Shown piece after piece: positions 17,183-26,005 of a stretch of DNA of 56,834 bases. The stretch's first letter is position 1. Each line of letters starts with the position of its first letter. This DNA is from an uncultured Peptococcaceae bacterium (GTDB taxonomy: Bacteria > Bacillota > Desulfotomaculia > Desulfotomaculales > Desulfocucumaceae). The stretch lies in contig CATZDY010000002.1 in the NCBI GenBank assembly GCA_958417755.1, positions 1 through 56,834 on the forward strand, given 5' to 3'. The notes under the pieces were generated by a model that worked only from the letters and a program-made list of their open reading frames with translations, did not search any database and was not told the origin of the DNA. Both the position numbers and the translations under genes were made by a program.

Positions 17183-17926
17183 CTAAGTGCTCATAGGCGC
17201 AAGTTTAATTTGCCCTTTTACCGCTAACTTATCACCTAAAATAACCAAAGCACCCAATACACCTGGTATTGCTGTGGCAAAATGAACCGCTGTTTCCAAA
17301 TCCGTGCTATCTTTTATTTGGTTTCCTGTGGCCGTTGCCACAGCATCAGCCAAAGCAGTATTGGTAGAGAGAACAACCACTGCATCTGCACAACCATAAC
17401 TAAGGGAATGTCCCACAGTACCGGAAGAGGTGCAAATCCCCAGGGGGGTTTGCTCTGGGGCTATCTCCAAAGCCAAACGATGGGAAAGAAGTGATTTTCC
17501 TGCAAATATCCCAATACGGCGTATGACATTGCTTCTTATAAAAATATCCCCGCCATTTTCAACAATTACATCCCGAGAATGTTTTAATAGCGCCAGGCCC
17601 ATTTCACTGGCAATGGCTCCGGCTACTGCTGCCATAGGGCCAACCCCTGCCAGTTCTCCTGCCTTTGCCATCACTTGGATAATCTTTGGCGCATCAGGAA
17701 AAGGGGTATAAGGGATAAGAGATTTAGCAAACCCCGGATCCCTTTGGATATATTCTTCCAAAACCCCGCGACAATTGTAGAGCAGTGTGTTGCACCATGT
17801 TTTTGTTGTTGGCGTGTATCTTGAGGCACGTATCCCAATATCTAAATCAGTTTCCCTCAGGCTAACTTGAAAATGAACCAGATCCTTTTGCCGATGCAAT
17901 GCGCGGTAAGTTCTTTCGATTTCCAA
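17183..17926 (-). CDS. UPF0280 (COG2122) ApbE-like protein, homocysteine operon
   Basis: This 247-residue protein belongs to the UPF0280/COG2122 family, distantly related to ApbE flavin transferases. Typical segments are GPMAAVAGAIASEMG (mid-protein), VENGGDIFI and CTSSGTVGHSLSYGCADAV. In methanogens this family works with COG1900 and NIL-ferredoxin proteins in sulfur transfer for homocysteine synthesis. Here it is the third gene of that set. It starts at TTG immediately after the stop of the NIL-ferredoxin gene, so translation is probably coupled. The exact reaction is unknown. Confidence 0.82.
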   Translation of the reverse strand: MEIERTYRALHRQKDLVHFQVSLRETDLDIGIRASRYTPTTKTWCNTLLYNCRGVLEEYIQRDPGFAKSLIPYTPFPDAPKIIQVMAKAGELAGVGPMAAVAGAIASEMGLALLKHSRDVIVENGGDIFIRSNVIRRIGIFAGKSLLSHRLALEIAPEQTPLGICTSSGTVGHSLSYGCADAVVVLSTNTALADAVATATGNQIKDSTDLETAVHFATAIPGVLGALVILGDKLAVKGQIKLAPMST

Positions 17927-18328
17927 TTATAACCGAAGCTCCATTGCTTTTAGGGGACAAACTTTCACACACAACTGACAAACCACACAATTGTCCATAT
18001 TAAAATGAACTTCCATGGAAGGTCTGTTAATATACAAAGCCCCTGTGGGACAAATTGCTGTACAAGCACCACACATATTGCATTTTTCATCATTCCTTGT
18101 AATTTCTTGGGTCATAGCCTGCACGGAAACCCCGGTATTCCGTAAATATTCCATACCATCATCATATTGTTCGCCAGTAAGCTCAAGCACCATCAAACCT
18201 TCTTTTTGTGGATTCACATTGGCCTTGACAATGTTCACCATCAGGTCATAATCTTTGACCAAACGATATATAATAGGGCGATCCGAGATGTCTGGTCCAA
18301 ATCTCAATACAATTTTTTTTGGTGACAA
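17927..18328 (-). CDS. NIL-domain ferredoxin, homocysteine synthesis
   Basis: This 133-residue protein has an N-terminal NIL domain (about residues 1-75) and a C-terminal 2[4Fe-4S] ferredoxin with CNMCGACTAICP and CVVCQLCVKVCP. It is the partner of COG1900 proteins in the alternative route that puts sulfide onto aspartate semialdehyde to make homocysteine, where it is thought to supply electrons. TTG 18328 is preceded by AAAGGAGG. It lies 24 bases after the COG1900 gene on the same strand. Confidence 0.88.
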   Translation of the reverse strand: MSPKKIVLRFGPDISDRPIIYRLVKDYDLMVNIVKANVNPQKEGLMVLELTGEQYDDGMEYLRNTGVSVQAMTQEITRNDEKCNMCGACTAICPTGALYINRPSMEVHFNMDNCVVCQLCVKVCPLKAMELRL

Positions 18329-18352
18329 TGATTTTTCCTCCTTTTATTACGA

Positions 18353-19552
18353 CTACCGTATTTTCAAGGTTTTTGATTTGAGGTTATCCGCAGGAGAGGG
18401 TAATTTCTGTACTGGCTCTGTGAGTAAAAATTGTCCAGCTTCAATCCAATTCTTCAGGATTGAAGCCACTTCCTTGGCTTTGGTATAACTGGATAAAGGA
18501 GCTGTTGGCACTTCCTTGCCATTGATCGTAATTTTTCCAGACTTTAATTGGGCATAACTAACCATACCCAAGTGACCTGGATGATGATTGGGATAGGCTT
18601 CGCTATAATCAATAATTTGCGTATATAAATCTTCATCTTTGGCAGCAGCATATAAAGCAATTTCTTCATTTAAAATTGGAATGGGAATACCAATGCCCAC
18701 AGACAATGTAGCACCATATCCCAAATAGCTGGTACCAACAAGCCATTTGGAAGACATTTGCTTCAAATCTCCAATCACAGCCAAAGTACCACCCGATGGA
18801 CCTAAATGATTTCCTTGGTCATCTGTTTGAATGGCAGGAAAGTGCTGGGTTCCATGCCATGCAACATAACCGATGCCACCACCTAAAAATATTCTACTTC
18901 CCATTCCAATGGTAGCAAAATAGGGATCCTTTAATAATGGACTTAACTGTCCAGCAGTGGAATAATGGGCATTGGCTAGATTGGGTTTCAGCATTCCCAT
19001 ATAAGTATAAATGGTTTCATTGCTAGCGTTTACTGCACAATTATAATTCTGATAACAATTTCTGGGGTTAAATAAAATGGCTTCATTCAAATCATTTATG
19101 GTAATTGTGGTTTCTAATTCACGCCTTGGATAGCAGTTTGTTCCATAACTTGTGGCTTTTAGTTTAATTTCTCTCCCTGCCACCAAATCTTCAATCACAT
19201 GGCCTCCACCATATCGGAATTCTCCAGGAAATTTCTTATTTAAAGGATCTTCTTCTGGTAATTCAGTGGCGCCAATATAAGCGTCCACTGCAGCAATTCC
19301 AGCATAAGCAGCCACATGATTCAACCAAACCTTTTGCATTTTGATTTTAGGATTAGCATGTCCAAAATTGAGAAACGCACCAGAGGAACACATGGGCGCA
19401 AAGGTACCCGTGGTAACTACATCCACTTCCTTTGCTGCTTGGGAAAGGCCTTTTTCCTCTACCACTGCGATTAATTCTTCCGCAGTCATTACCACAGCCT
19501 TTCCTGCTTTAATTTTCGCATTAATTTCTGCATATGTCTTTTCCAATTCCAA
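18353..19552 (-). CDS. Homocysteine biosynthesis protein (COG1900/DUF39)
   Basis: This protein of about 399 residues is a COG1900 member, which in Methanosarcina makes homocysteine from aspartate semialdehyde without O-acetylhomoserine. The two conserved Cys known to matter are present in FAPMCSSG (about residue 55) and SYGTNCYPRRE (about residue 140). I place the start at TTG 19552 because GGAGG lies 5 bases upstream. The ATG at 19564 would overlap that site and has no ribosome binding site of its own. An S-box riboswitch precedes it, direct support for a methionine/SAM-linked role. Confidence 0.9.
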   Translation of the reverse strand: MELEKTYAEINAKIKAGKAVVMTAEELIAVVEEKGLSQAAKEVDVVTTGTFAPMCSSGAFLNFGHANPKIKMQKVWLNHVAAYAGIAAVDAYIGATELPEEDPLNKKFPGEFRYGGGHVIEDLVAGREIKLKATSYGTNCYPRRELETTITINDLNEAILFNPRNCYQNYNCAVNASNETIYTYMGMLKPNLANAHYSTAGQLSPLLKDPYFATIGMGSRIFLGGGIGYVAWHGTQHFPAIQTDDQGNHLGPSGGTLAVIGDLKQMSSKWLVGTSYLGYGATLSVGIGIPIPILNEEIALYAAAKDEDLYTQIIDYSEAYPNHHPGHLGMVSYAQLKSGKITINGKEVPTAPLSSYTKAKEVASILKNWIEAGQFLLTEPVQKLPSPADNLKSKTLKIR

Positions 19553-19634
19553 GTCTCCCTCCATACAATGTAATTAGCTTGCCTATGGTATAACATTTTT
19601 CTTTCAAAAGATTCAACAAAACAATGGGATGGGA

Positions 19635-19662
19635 AAGGCCTCTTCTTAACAGAAGAGGCCTT
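19635..19662 (-). terminator. S-box terminator hairpin
   Basis: AAGGCCTCTTCT (19635-19646) and AGAAGAGGCCTT (19651-19662) form a perfect 12-bp stem just downstream (on the minus strand) of the SAM aptamer and before the homocysteine operon. A short T stretch follows on the minus strand. It is the likely premature terminator used when SAM is bound. Confidence 0.8.
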
Positions 19663-19685
19663 CGTATATGACGAAATTACGTAGC

Positions 19686-19798
19686 CTCTCATCTATCAGA
19701 AGTAAAACTTCTGCAGGAATTAGCACCATGCTTTTTGGATAACAAAAGCTGGTTGCCGGGTTTCATTGGGCCAGTCCCTCCACCGCTCCGGATAAGAG
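19686..19798 (-). promoter_or_regulatory. SAM-I (S-box) riboswitch
   Basis: On the minus strand the hallmark elements appear in order: CTCTTATCCGGAGCGGTGGA, GGGACTGGCCC, GAAACCCGGCAACC, GGTGCTAATTCC, and the closing GATGAGAG (19686-19693), which pairs with CTCTTATC (19791-19798). It controls the three homocysteine genes and should lower their expression when SAM is abundant. Confidence 0.95.
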
Positions 19799-19833
19799 TG
19801 TATATGGCATTTAAATCATTTTTATACTACGTT

Positions 19834-19862
19834 AGTTTAGCAGTGGTCAGTGATTTTGTCAA
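19834..19862 (-). promoter_or_regulatory. Sigma-A promoter of the S-box operon
   Basis: On the minus strand TTGACA (19857-19862) is followed after exactly 17 bases by TAAACT (19834-19839). Transcription would start near 19827, about 30 bases before the riboswitch aptamer. Confidence 0.7.
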
Positions 19863-20276
19863 TTATATTTCAGCAAGAAAGAGAGGAAAAATAAACATTT
19901 AGGGGTTGGGATAATCTTGTAAATAAAATCTTCGTTATAGGACCAATGGCTAATGCTTTGCTCATTCATATTCTTACTATTTTTTACTATGTAAACAAAT
20001 GAAACCTGCATTCACCCTGCCAAACCAAAAAGAACATTGTCTTATTTTATTTTCCATCAATAACAAAGTGATATTGATACTCTATGCTCCTTTTCCAGTA
20101 TAAGAGGGATAGAACTTCTAAACAATATTGGAATATACATAATTAGAAACCTTTTCACACAACAACCATTGGCAATAAAATAGGCTCAAATCAGTTTTAA
20201 ATATCATTTTTATCATTTGGGTTTATTTCTAAAGACATCATTTTATTTATACTTGTAATCAATAAAATATATTGCC
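19863..20276. other. AT-rich spacer without recognised features
   Basis: Between the S-box promoter and the sigK remnant I see no gene, RNA or strong hairpin. The stretch is AT-rich and has stops in all frames. Confidence 0.6.
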
Positions 20277-21017
20277 TTATTCCAGTAAATGACCTGTTTG
20301 ATGGTTTTTAGAATAATCTTGCGATTCCATAGCAAATTGTTCACTCAAACGCCCAATGGCTCTCTTTTCAATGCGTGACACATAAGACCTAGAAATCCCC
20401 ATTTTTTTAGCAATTTCTTTCTGCGTAAATTCCATACCTTTATACAACCCAAATCTCATAATTAAAACTTCTTTTTATTGTAAAGATAATTGTTTGAGTT
20501 TTTGCTTTAGGTTTTCCTGATCCATTCGGGAAAATACTGTATCCATCACTTCACTTTCCTCAGTGCCCAATAAATCCATTAAAGTAATTTCATTGCCATC
20601 TTGATCTGTGCCCAAGGGTTCATGCAGGGAACATTCTGCATTCATTTTTTTCCTAGATCGGAAATGCATCAATATTTCATTTTCAATACAACGGGAGGCA
20701 TAGGTAGCAAGACGGGTAGCTTTTTCTGGATTATACGAATTAATGGCTTTGATTAATCCCACAGTTCCAATGGACACCAAATCATCGAAGTCTTCGCCTG
20801 ATCTCTCAAATTTTTTGATAATATGTGCCACCAAGCGAAGATTTCTTTCAATTAAAATTTGTTTGGCCATTTCGTCTCCTTGGGCCATTTTCTTGATATA
20901 ATTTCGTTCTTCTTGTTCTGATAAAGGCTTTGGAAAACTATGATTCACAAAATAGGAAACCAATAAAACGAAACCATTAACCAACGATATGGCAGCTAAG
21001 GATAAAAACCCTGGCAC
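20277..21017 (-). pseudogene. sigK: sigK, sporulation sigma-K with in-frame stop
   Basis: The minus-strand frame encodes the late mother-cell sigma factor. It has a hydrophobic pro-sequence (about residues 1-30), sigma region 2 (NLRLVAHIIKKFERSGEDFD, DLVSIGTVGLIKAINSYNPE), and region 4 with GISRSYVSRIEKRA. A TAA at 20475-20477 interrupts the frame between regions 3 and 4: the sequence reads LSLQ-stop-KEVLIMRFGL where relatives have an open codon. There is no shift of frame and no inserted element, so this is not the skin-type split. The start is GTG 21017 with AAAGGAGG upstream. The product would lack region 4.2 and so the -35 contact. Confidence 0.85.
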
Positions 21018-21212
21018 TTAAAGCCACACCTCCTTTGAAAAAATAGGTGGTCATATAATGTATGGGAAAGGAGGATGAAAAGTGCAAGTCCTGTTTTAAA
21101 ATTTGTAAAATTATAAGCAAAGTACCAAAAAACTTTATGCTCGTGCCATTTATATTTATCATATTGTATAATACTGCCATAACGAAAAATAATAACAGTG
21201 GGGAGGGAGAAT

Positions 21213-23831
21213 ATGAATGAAAATTTTCATCAAAAAACAATAGAAGAATCATTGCATGAAATGGATTCCTCTATCCAAGGTCTTTCATCCAAAGAAGCAC
21301 AAGTTCGCTTTGATCAATACGGAACCAATGCCCTGGATAAACAAAAGAAACCAAATGTGTGGCAACGCTTTGGAGAGCAAATGAAAAATCCCATGATCAT
21401 TGTTTTGGTATTTGCTGGTGCCATTTCCGGAGCATTTGGAGAATGGGCAGATATGGGCATTATTCTTGCTGTGGTCCTTATCAATGGTATTATGGGGGTG
21501 GTACAAGAGGGAAAAGCAGAACAAGCGTTAGAAGCCCTTCAATCCATGTCATCCCCCCAAGCAAAGGTACGCCGTAATGGCCAAAGGCAAATCATTTCCA
21601 CTGAAGATATTGTACCTGGAGATATTGTGGAATTGGAAGCTGGTGATTTCGTTCCTGCTGATATGCGCCTCATTGAAGGGGCTTCTCTAAAGGTAGAAGA
21701 AGCTGCTCTTACAGGAGAATCTGTTCCTGTAGAAAAAAATGCAGAACCTATTTTAGCTGAAAACCTTGTGCTTGGCGATCGTACCAATATGGTCTATGCA
21801 GGAACATCTGTGGCCTATGGGCGGGGAATAGGTCTAGTCAATGCCACAGGAATGCATACAGAGATAGGAAAAATAGCTCACAATATTGCCAAAGAAAAAG
21901 AACAGCCCACACCCATGCAAAAACAGCTGGCCGGATTGTCCAAAGTGCTTAGTGTAATTGTTTTGCTAGTTTGTGTCATTATTTTCATTTTATCTATTGT
22001 ACAAAATGGCTGGAATCATGTTTTATCTACTTTTTTAATGGCCGTTAGCTTAGCGGTTGCCGCGATTCCTGAAGGCTTACCCGCTATTGTTACCATTGTG
22101 ATGGCTTTAGGAGTACAGCGCATGGCCGCAAAAAATGCTATTATTCGTAAATTATCAGCAGTGGAGACCTTAGGCAGCGCCTCTGTGATATGCTCAGACA
22201 AAACAGGAACTCTTACCCAAAATAAAATGACTGTCATGCAAGTGTATACAGAAAATACTTTGCAGGAGACAAAAACAATGGGTCCAGCCCCTGAAAATCC
22301 CTTTTTAGAGGCCATGGCTTTCTGTAACGATGCCCGACAATCTGTTGACAAAGATGAAAATTTAATATTTTTAGGAGATCCCACAGAAACATCCCTTTTG
22401 GCCTATGCCCATGCCCAGGGCTTTTCATTAGCAGAAAAACTGGCAATGCATCCCCGGATCCATGAATTTCCTTTTGATTCTGAACGAAAACGTATGAGCA
22501 CTTTTCACCAAATTGAAGGTAAGATAGTGCAATATACAAAAGGGGCCCCGGATGTATTGATATCCCGGTGTAATCGTATATTATTACAGGGACAAGTTCT
22601 TCCTATAGAGGCCGTCCATATTGAGGATATAAAAAAAGCCAATCATTCGATGGCCCAATCTGCCTTACGGGTCCTTGGCATTGCCATGTCCTTTTATGAA
22701 ACAATACCAAAAGACATGAACCAAGCAGAGAATGATATGATTTTTTTAGGATTAGTGGGCATGATAGACCCAGCCAGGCCGGAGGTAGAAAAAGCGGTAA
22801 AAATCTGTCGCAAAGCTGGCATTAGACCCATTATGATCACTGGAGATCATGTGGATACTGCTGTTGCCATTGCAAAGGAACTAGGAATTTTAGAAAAACA
22901 ACAGTTGGCTATTACTGGTGTGGAATTGGATAACATATCGGAAAAAGAGTTTGAACCACAGGTAGAACAGTATTCAGTATACGCCAGGGTTTCTCCTGAA
23001 CATAAAGTACGAATTGTGAAAGCTTGGCAAAAAAAAGGAAAAGTATCTGCCATGACAGGGGATGGTGTTAACGATGCTCCAGCATTAAAAGCAGCTGATA
23101 TTGGCATTGGTATGGGGATCACAGGAACAGATGTCACAAAAAATGTGGCTGATATGATACTTACAGATGATAATTTTGCTACCATCGTCCTTGCAGTGGA
23201 AGAAGGACGAAAAATATACGCCAATACTAGAAAATGCGTGCAATTTTTGTTATCTTCTAATATGGCTGAAGTATTGGCAGTACTAGTATCCATTTTAATT
23301 AACATTCCATTTCTTCATACCATTCATATCTTATGGATTAATTTGGTATCCGATACTTTTCCAGCCCTTGCCTTAGGAATAGAACCCAAGGAAGATGGGG
23401 TCATGGAACAAAGGCCACGTCAAGAAAAGGAAGGTATATTTTCCCATGGATTGGGAATCCAGGTTCTTTACCAAGGTGTTTTTATCGCTGCCATAGCTTT
23501 AATTGCCTGGTATTTGGGCCATAAAACATCCAATGAGGTGGCCATCACCATGGCTTTTTGCACATTGACCATAGCCCAAATGTTCCATACATTGAATGTA
23601 CGTTCTAGAAAAAGCATTTTTCATATTGGATGGTTTTCCAACCACTACGCCCTTGCTGCCATAGGTGTATCCATCTTATTAACAGTAGGAATTACCATGT
23701 TGCCAGGAATCAATCATATTTTTCATTTAACAGCCTTAAATCTGGGGCAATGGTTAATTGTTTTTGGCCTATCTTTCTTGATCATTCCTCTGGTCGAAAT
23801 GATAAAATTGTTCACCACATTTAAAATTTAA
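21213..23831 (+). CDS. P-type Ca2+-transporting ATPase
   Basis: This 872-residue P2A-type pump has the actuator motif TGES, the phosphorylation site CSDKTGTLTQNK, the hinge GDGVNDAPALK, and about ten membrane helices. AIPEGLPAIV in M4 is the calcium-ATPase (SERCA/PMR1-like) signature, so Ca2+ export is likely, with Mn2+ possible. ATG 21213 follows GGGAGGGA; the GTG at 21198 lies upstream of that site and is rejected. It stands alone, divergent from sigK, with a shared terminator downstream. Confidence 0.92.
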   Translation: MNENFHQKTIEESLHEMDSSIQGLSSKEAQVRFDQYGTNALDKQKKPNVWQRFGEQMKNPMIIVLVFAGAISGAFGEWADMGIILAVVLINGIMGVVQEGKAEQALEALQSMSSPQAKVRRNGQRQIISTEDIVPGDIVELEAGDFVPADMRLIEGASLKVEEAALTGESVPVEKNAEPILAENLVLGDRTNMVYAGTSVAYGRGIGLVNATGMHTEIGKIAHNIAKEKEQPTPMQKQLAGLSKVLSVIVLLVCVIIFILSIVQNGWNHVLSTFLMAVSLAVAAIPEGLPAIVTIVMALGVQRMAAKNAIIRKLSAVETLGSASVICSDKTGTLTQNKMTVMQVYTENTLQETKTMGPAPENPFLEAMAFCNDARQSVDKDENLIFLGDPTETSLLAYAHAQGFSLAEKLAMHPRIHEFPFDSERKRMSTFHQIEGKIVQYTKGAPDVLISRCNRILLQGQVLPIEAVHIEDIKKANHSMAQSALRVLGIAMSFYETIPKDMNQAENDMIFLGLVGMIDPARPEVEKAVKICRKAGIRPIMITGDHVDTAVAIAKELGILEKQQLAITGVELDNISEKEFEPQVEQYSVYARVSPEHKVRIVKAWQKKGKVSAMTGDGVNDAPALKAADIGIGMGITGTDVTKNVADMILTDDNFATIVLAVEEGRKIYANTRKCVQFLLSSNMAEVLAVLVSILINIPFLHTIHILWINLVSDTFPALALGIEPKEDGVMEQRPRQEKEGIFSHGLGIQVLYQGVFIAAIALIAWYLGHKTSNEVAITMAFCTLTIAQMFHTLNVRSRKSIFHIGWFSNHYALAAIGVSILLTVGITMLPGINHIFHLTALNLGQWLIVFGLSFLIIPLVEMIKLFTTFKI

Positions 23832-23880
23832 AAAAGCATCCACCTAAATTATCCATTGGTCTGAAAAACAATGAAATAAA

Positions 23881-23917
23881 AAAAGGGAAAGATTGTTCAT
23901 TACAATCTTTCCCTTTT
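23881..23917. terminator. Bidirectional terminator between P-ATPase and tRNA genes
   Basis: A perfect 16-bp stem (AAAAGGGAAAGATTGT with ACAATCTTTCCCTTTT) has a TCATT loop and A/T flanks. It ends the ATPase transcript on plus and the tRNA transcript on minus. Confidence 0.9.
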
Positions 23918-23940
23918 GATTATCAATTTTTCATTTCATC

Positions 23941-24015
23941 TGGCTGGGGCGGCTGGATTCGAACCAACGAATGCCGGATCCAAAGACCGGTGCCTTACCA
24001 CTTGGCGACGCCCCA
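23941..24015 (-). tRNA. tRNA-Gln (TTG)
   Basis: The minus strand folds as a tRNA. The acceptor TGGGGCG pairs with CGCCCCA, the anticodon loop CTTTGGA gives anticodon TTG, and the T-arm carries GGTTCGAATCC. The 3' CCA is encoded at 23941-23943. The closing pair of the anticodon stem appears to be T-T. It is the last of three tandem tRNAs. Confidence 0.93.
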
Positions 24016-24018
24016 ATA

Positions 24019-24103
24019 TGGTGGAGGGAGCAGGATTCGAACCTGCGAAGGTGTCACCGGCAGATTTACAGTCTGCTCCCTTTGGCCGCTCGGGAATCCC
24101 TCC
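24019..24103 (-). tRNA. tRNA-Tyr (GTA)
   Basis: This class II tRNA of about 85 bases has a long variable arm. The acceptor is GGAGGGA/TCCCTCC, the anticodon loop contains CTGTAAA (anticodon GTA), the T-arm is standard and the CCA is encoded. It lies only 3 bases from tRNA-Gln, so the two are processed from one transcript. Confidence 0.94.
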
Positions 24104-24116
24104 AGCTGTTTTTTAA

Positions 24117-24194
24117 TGGTCGGGATGGAGGGATTCGAACCCCCGGCCTCCTGCTCCCAAGGCAGGCGCGCTAGCCAAACTGCGCCACATCCCG
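24117..24194 (-). tRNA. tRNA-Pro (TGG)
   Basis: Acceptor CGGGATG pairs with CATCCCG. The anticodon loop CTTGGGA gives anticodon TGG, the T-arm GGGTTCGAATCCC is standard, and CCA is encoded at 24117-24119. It is the first gene of the Pro-Tyr-Gln cluster. Confidence 0.94.
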
Positions 24195-24210
24195 ACAAGA
24201 TGCGTTTATT

Positions 24211-24239
24211 ATTATAAACAATAAAGCATTCTTCGTCAA
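24211..24239 (-). promoter_or_regulatory. Promoter of the tRNA cluster
   Basis: On the minus strand TTGACG (24234-24239) and TATAAT (24211-24216) are separated by 17 bases, a near-consensus strong promoter just before tRNA-Pro. Confidence 0.8.
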
Positions 24240-24454
24240 GAGATAATTGCCATATTTTCTTCTAAAAATAATTTTTCTCCATTTTATATACAAAATCTAA
24301 CCTAACAATAACTATTTCCTAAATTAATCTATATATTCAATTTGCATCAAGATTTTTGGGTATCATAAACAGGTAAAATATTGATAAAAAGGTATAAAAA
24401 ATATTTTTTCCCATAACAGTATTATGATAGAGAAAACATGGGGAGGGACTAAAA

Positions 24455-25648
24455 TTGCCAAATATGCTGCCTATGCAATGGCCCCACAAATGGATATGGG
24501 TATATGGTCTGGGTCTTTTTGTTGTTTTGCTCTTCTTATTTCCTTTACAAGCAATAGCACAACCCGAAAAAGCTGAACAATCAGAGCCAACCCAAGTGCC
24601 CCAAAAACCCTTGGTAACCAAATGTATTGTACTGATTCTCATAGACGGGCTACAAAACGATGCTTTACAAAAAGCACAGTTACCTTATCTCAATGATTTA
24701 GCCCAAGCTGGGGTCAAAGTCAATACAATGCATGGCTTACCTCCAGACACAAGACAAGCCCGAATCTATTCCATACTCAGTGGGGCATCTCCTATGCAAC
24801 ATGGATATTTACACAAAGGAGATAGCCCGAAAGTGGACACAATATTAAATGTTTTTCAAAAAAATGGGCATTCTGTCTTATTGGTAGATGGTAGTGGAGA
24901 CTTGGCAGGTTTGGGAGAAGGAGAAACTTGGTATGCTAACGATGAATCCGATGATGAAAAAATTACAAACATTTTATTAACCCAGATGGATAAAAATTTG
25001 CCTTTTTTAGCGGTTACAATTTTTCCCGGCCCTCAGCAAGCAGAGGAGAAATATGGCCATGATAGCAAAGAATATTGGGATGCCTTGAAAAAAACAGATA
25101 CACAAGTGGGCAAACTCATCCAGTATTTATATCAAAATAATCTATATGAGGAAACGCTTATCGCCATATGTGGTATCACAGGACAACCTCCTTTTATTGT
25201 CAAAGGTATAGATTTTGCTTATGGCTCCACAGTTCCTGTGGTCTGTCACACTGATATTGCTGCAACTTTGACTTACTTACAAGGTATTCAGTTAACAGGG
25301 ATCCATGGCATGGTGCTCTGGGATCTCCTTACCCCAAAAAACGATCGTTCCCTTATGTACATGTTACAACAACGGGTAAATGATCTAGGTATGGCTTACA
25401 CCAACGCCCTTGATGAAGCTAGCAGTTTGGAACAAAAACGCTTGGTGGTACAAGAAGAAAAAGCTGATTTAACACAAAAACAATTTGGCCTTGAACGCAA
25501 TGTAAAGGAAAAAGATTTACAAATTGATAAGTTGCATTTAAAAATGAGTTTTTTGAAAACCAGCATGATGATTATATTGCTTTTATGCATAATAGGATTG
25601 TTTGTGCAACTTAAAATTTTAAAAAAGAAATATTTGTTTTTAGATTAA
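24455..25648 (+). CDS. Exported alkaline-phosphatase-fold protein with C-terminal coiled coil and anchor
   Basis: This 397-residue protein has an N-terminal hydrophobic signal/anchor (about residues 13-36). An alkaline-phosphatase-superfamily fold follows: the metal-binding start CIVLILIDGLQND and the segment RIYSILSGASPMQHG, which holds the likely nucleophile region. After residue ~315 it has a charged, coiled-coil-like stretch and a C-terminal membrane helix. It may act outside the cell on phosphate or sulfate esters, or be a non-catalytic envelope protein. The start is TTG 24455 with GGGGAGGG upstream. No neighbour hints at the substrate. Confidence 0.7.
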   Translation: MPNMLPMQWPHKWIWVYGLGLFVVLLFLFPLQAIAQPEKAEQSEPTQVPQKPLVTKCIVLILIDGLQNDALQKAQLPYLNDLAQAGVKVNTMHGLPPDTRQARIYSILSGASPMQHGYLHKGDSPKVDTILNVFQKNGHSVLLVDGSGDLAGLGEGETWYANDESDDEKITNILLTQMDKNLPFLAVTIFPGPQQAEEKYGHDSKEYWDALKKTDTQVGKLIQYLYQNNLYEETLIAICGITGQPPFIVKGIDFAYGSTVPVVCHTDIAATLTYLQGIQLTGIHGMVLWDLLTPKNDRSLMYMLQQRVNDLGMAYTNALDEASSLEQKRLVVQEEKADLTQKQFGLERNVKEKDLQIDKLHLKMSFLKTSMMIILLLCIIGLFVQLKILKKKYLFLD

Positions 25649-26005
25649 TCAAACTATCAAAATCAAGCCAGTCTAGCAACAAGCAAAATTTTTCTTTTTT
25701 GCTATATTCGTGTTACTTTTATTCCAAAAAAGCTATAACTGAGGTAAAAAAGAAACTTTTATTTGGAGATGTGATGAAAATTAAGTAAAATTTATAGAAT
25801 AACAAAGATTTTTCACGCTATCATTACCCCTTCAGTTGTTTATATATTCAAGGATTGTGGTATATAACAATTAAAGGAATTTGAAATACTGCTTCAGAAG
25901 CTTTATAATGATTCCAGGTAAAATTATTTAGATTTATTGTAAAGCAAGAATCCCGCTTATTTGGTAAAGAATTAATAATAGAGTAAACAACATGGAGGGA
26001 TACAC
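25649..26005. other. Spacer upstream of the acetyl-CoA gene cluster
   Basis: I see no gene. The first part holds a weak AGCAAAA...TTTTGCT pair (near 25682-25703) that could end the preceding transcript. The rest is AT-rich and must contain the cooC promoter, but I see no near-consensus one. Confidence 0.5.

Noticed and set aside
20277..20459. A separate 60-residue HTH protein
   Set aside because: It is sigma-K region 4 in the same frame as the upstream part, separated only by one stop codon. It has no credible ribosome binding site of its own.
20475..20477. A skin-like element or intervening sequence splitting sigK
   Set aside because: The two halves are directly contiguous in the same frame. 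Only one stop codon separates them.
23916..24217. Several overlapping open frames on both strands, with peptides such as GSRIRTCEG
   Set aside because: They are translations of the three tRNA genes and their flanks. The tRNA folds explain the sequence fully.
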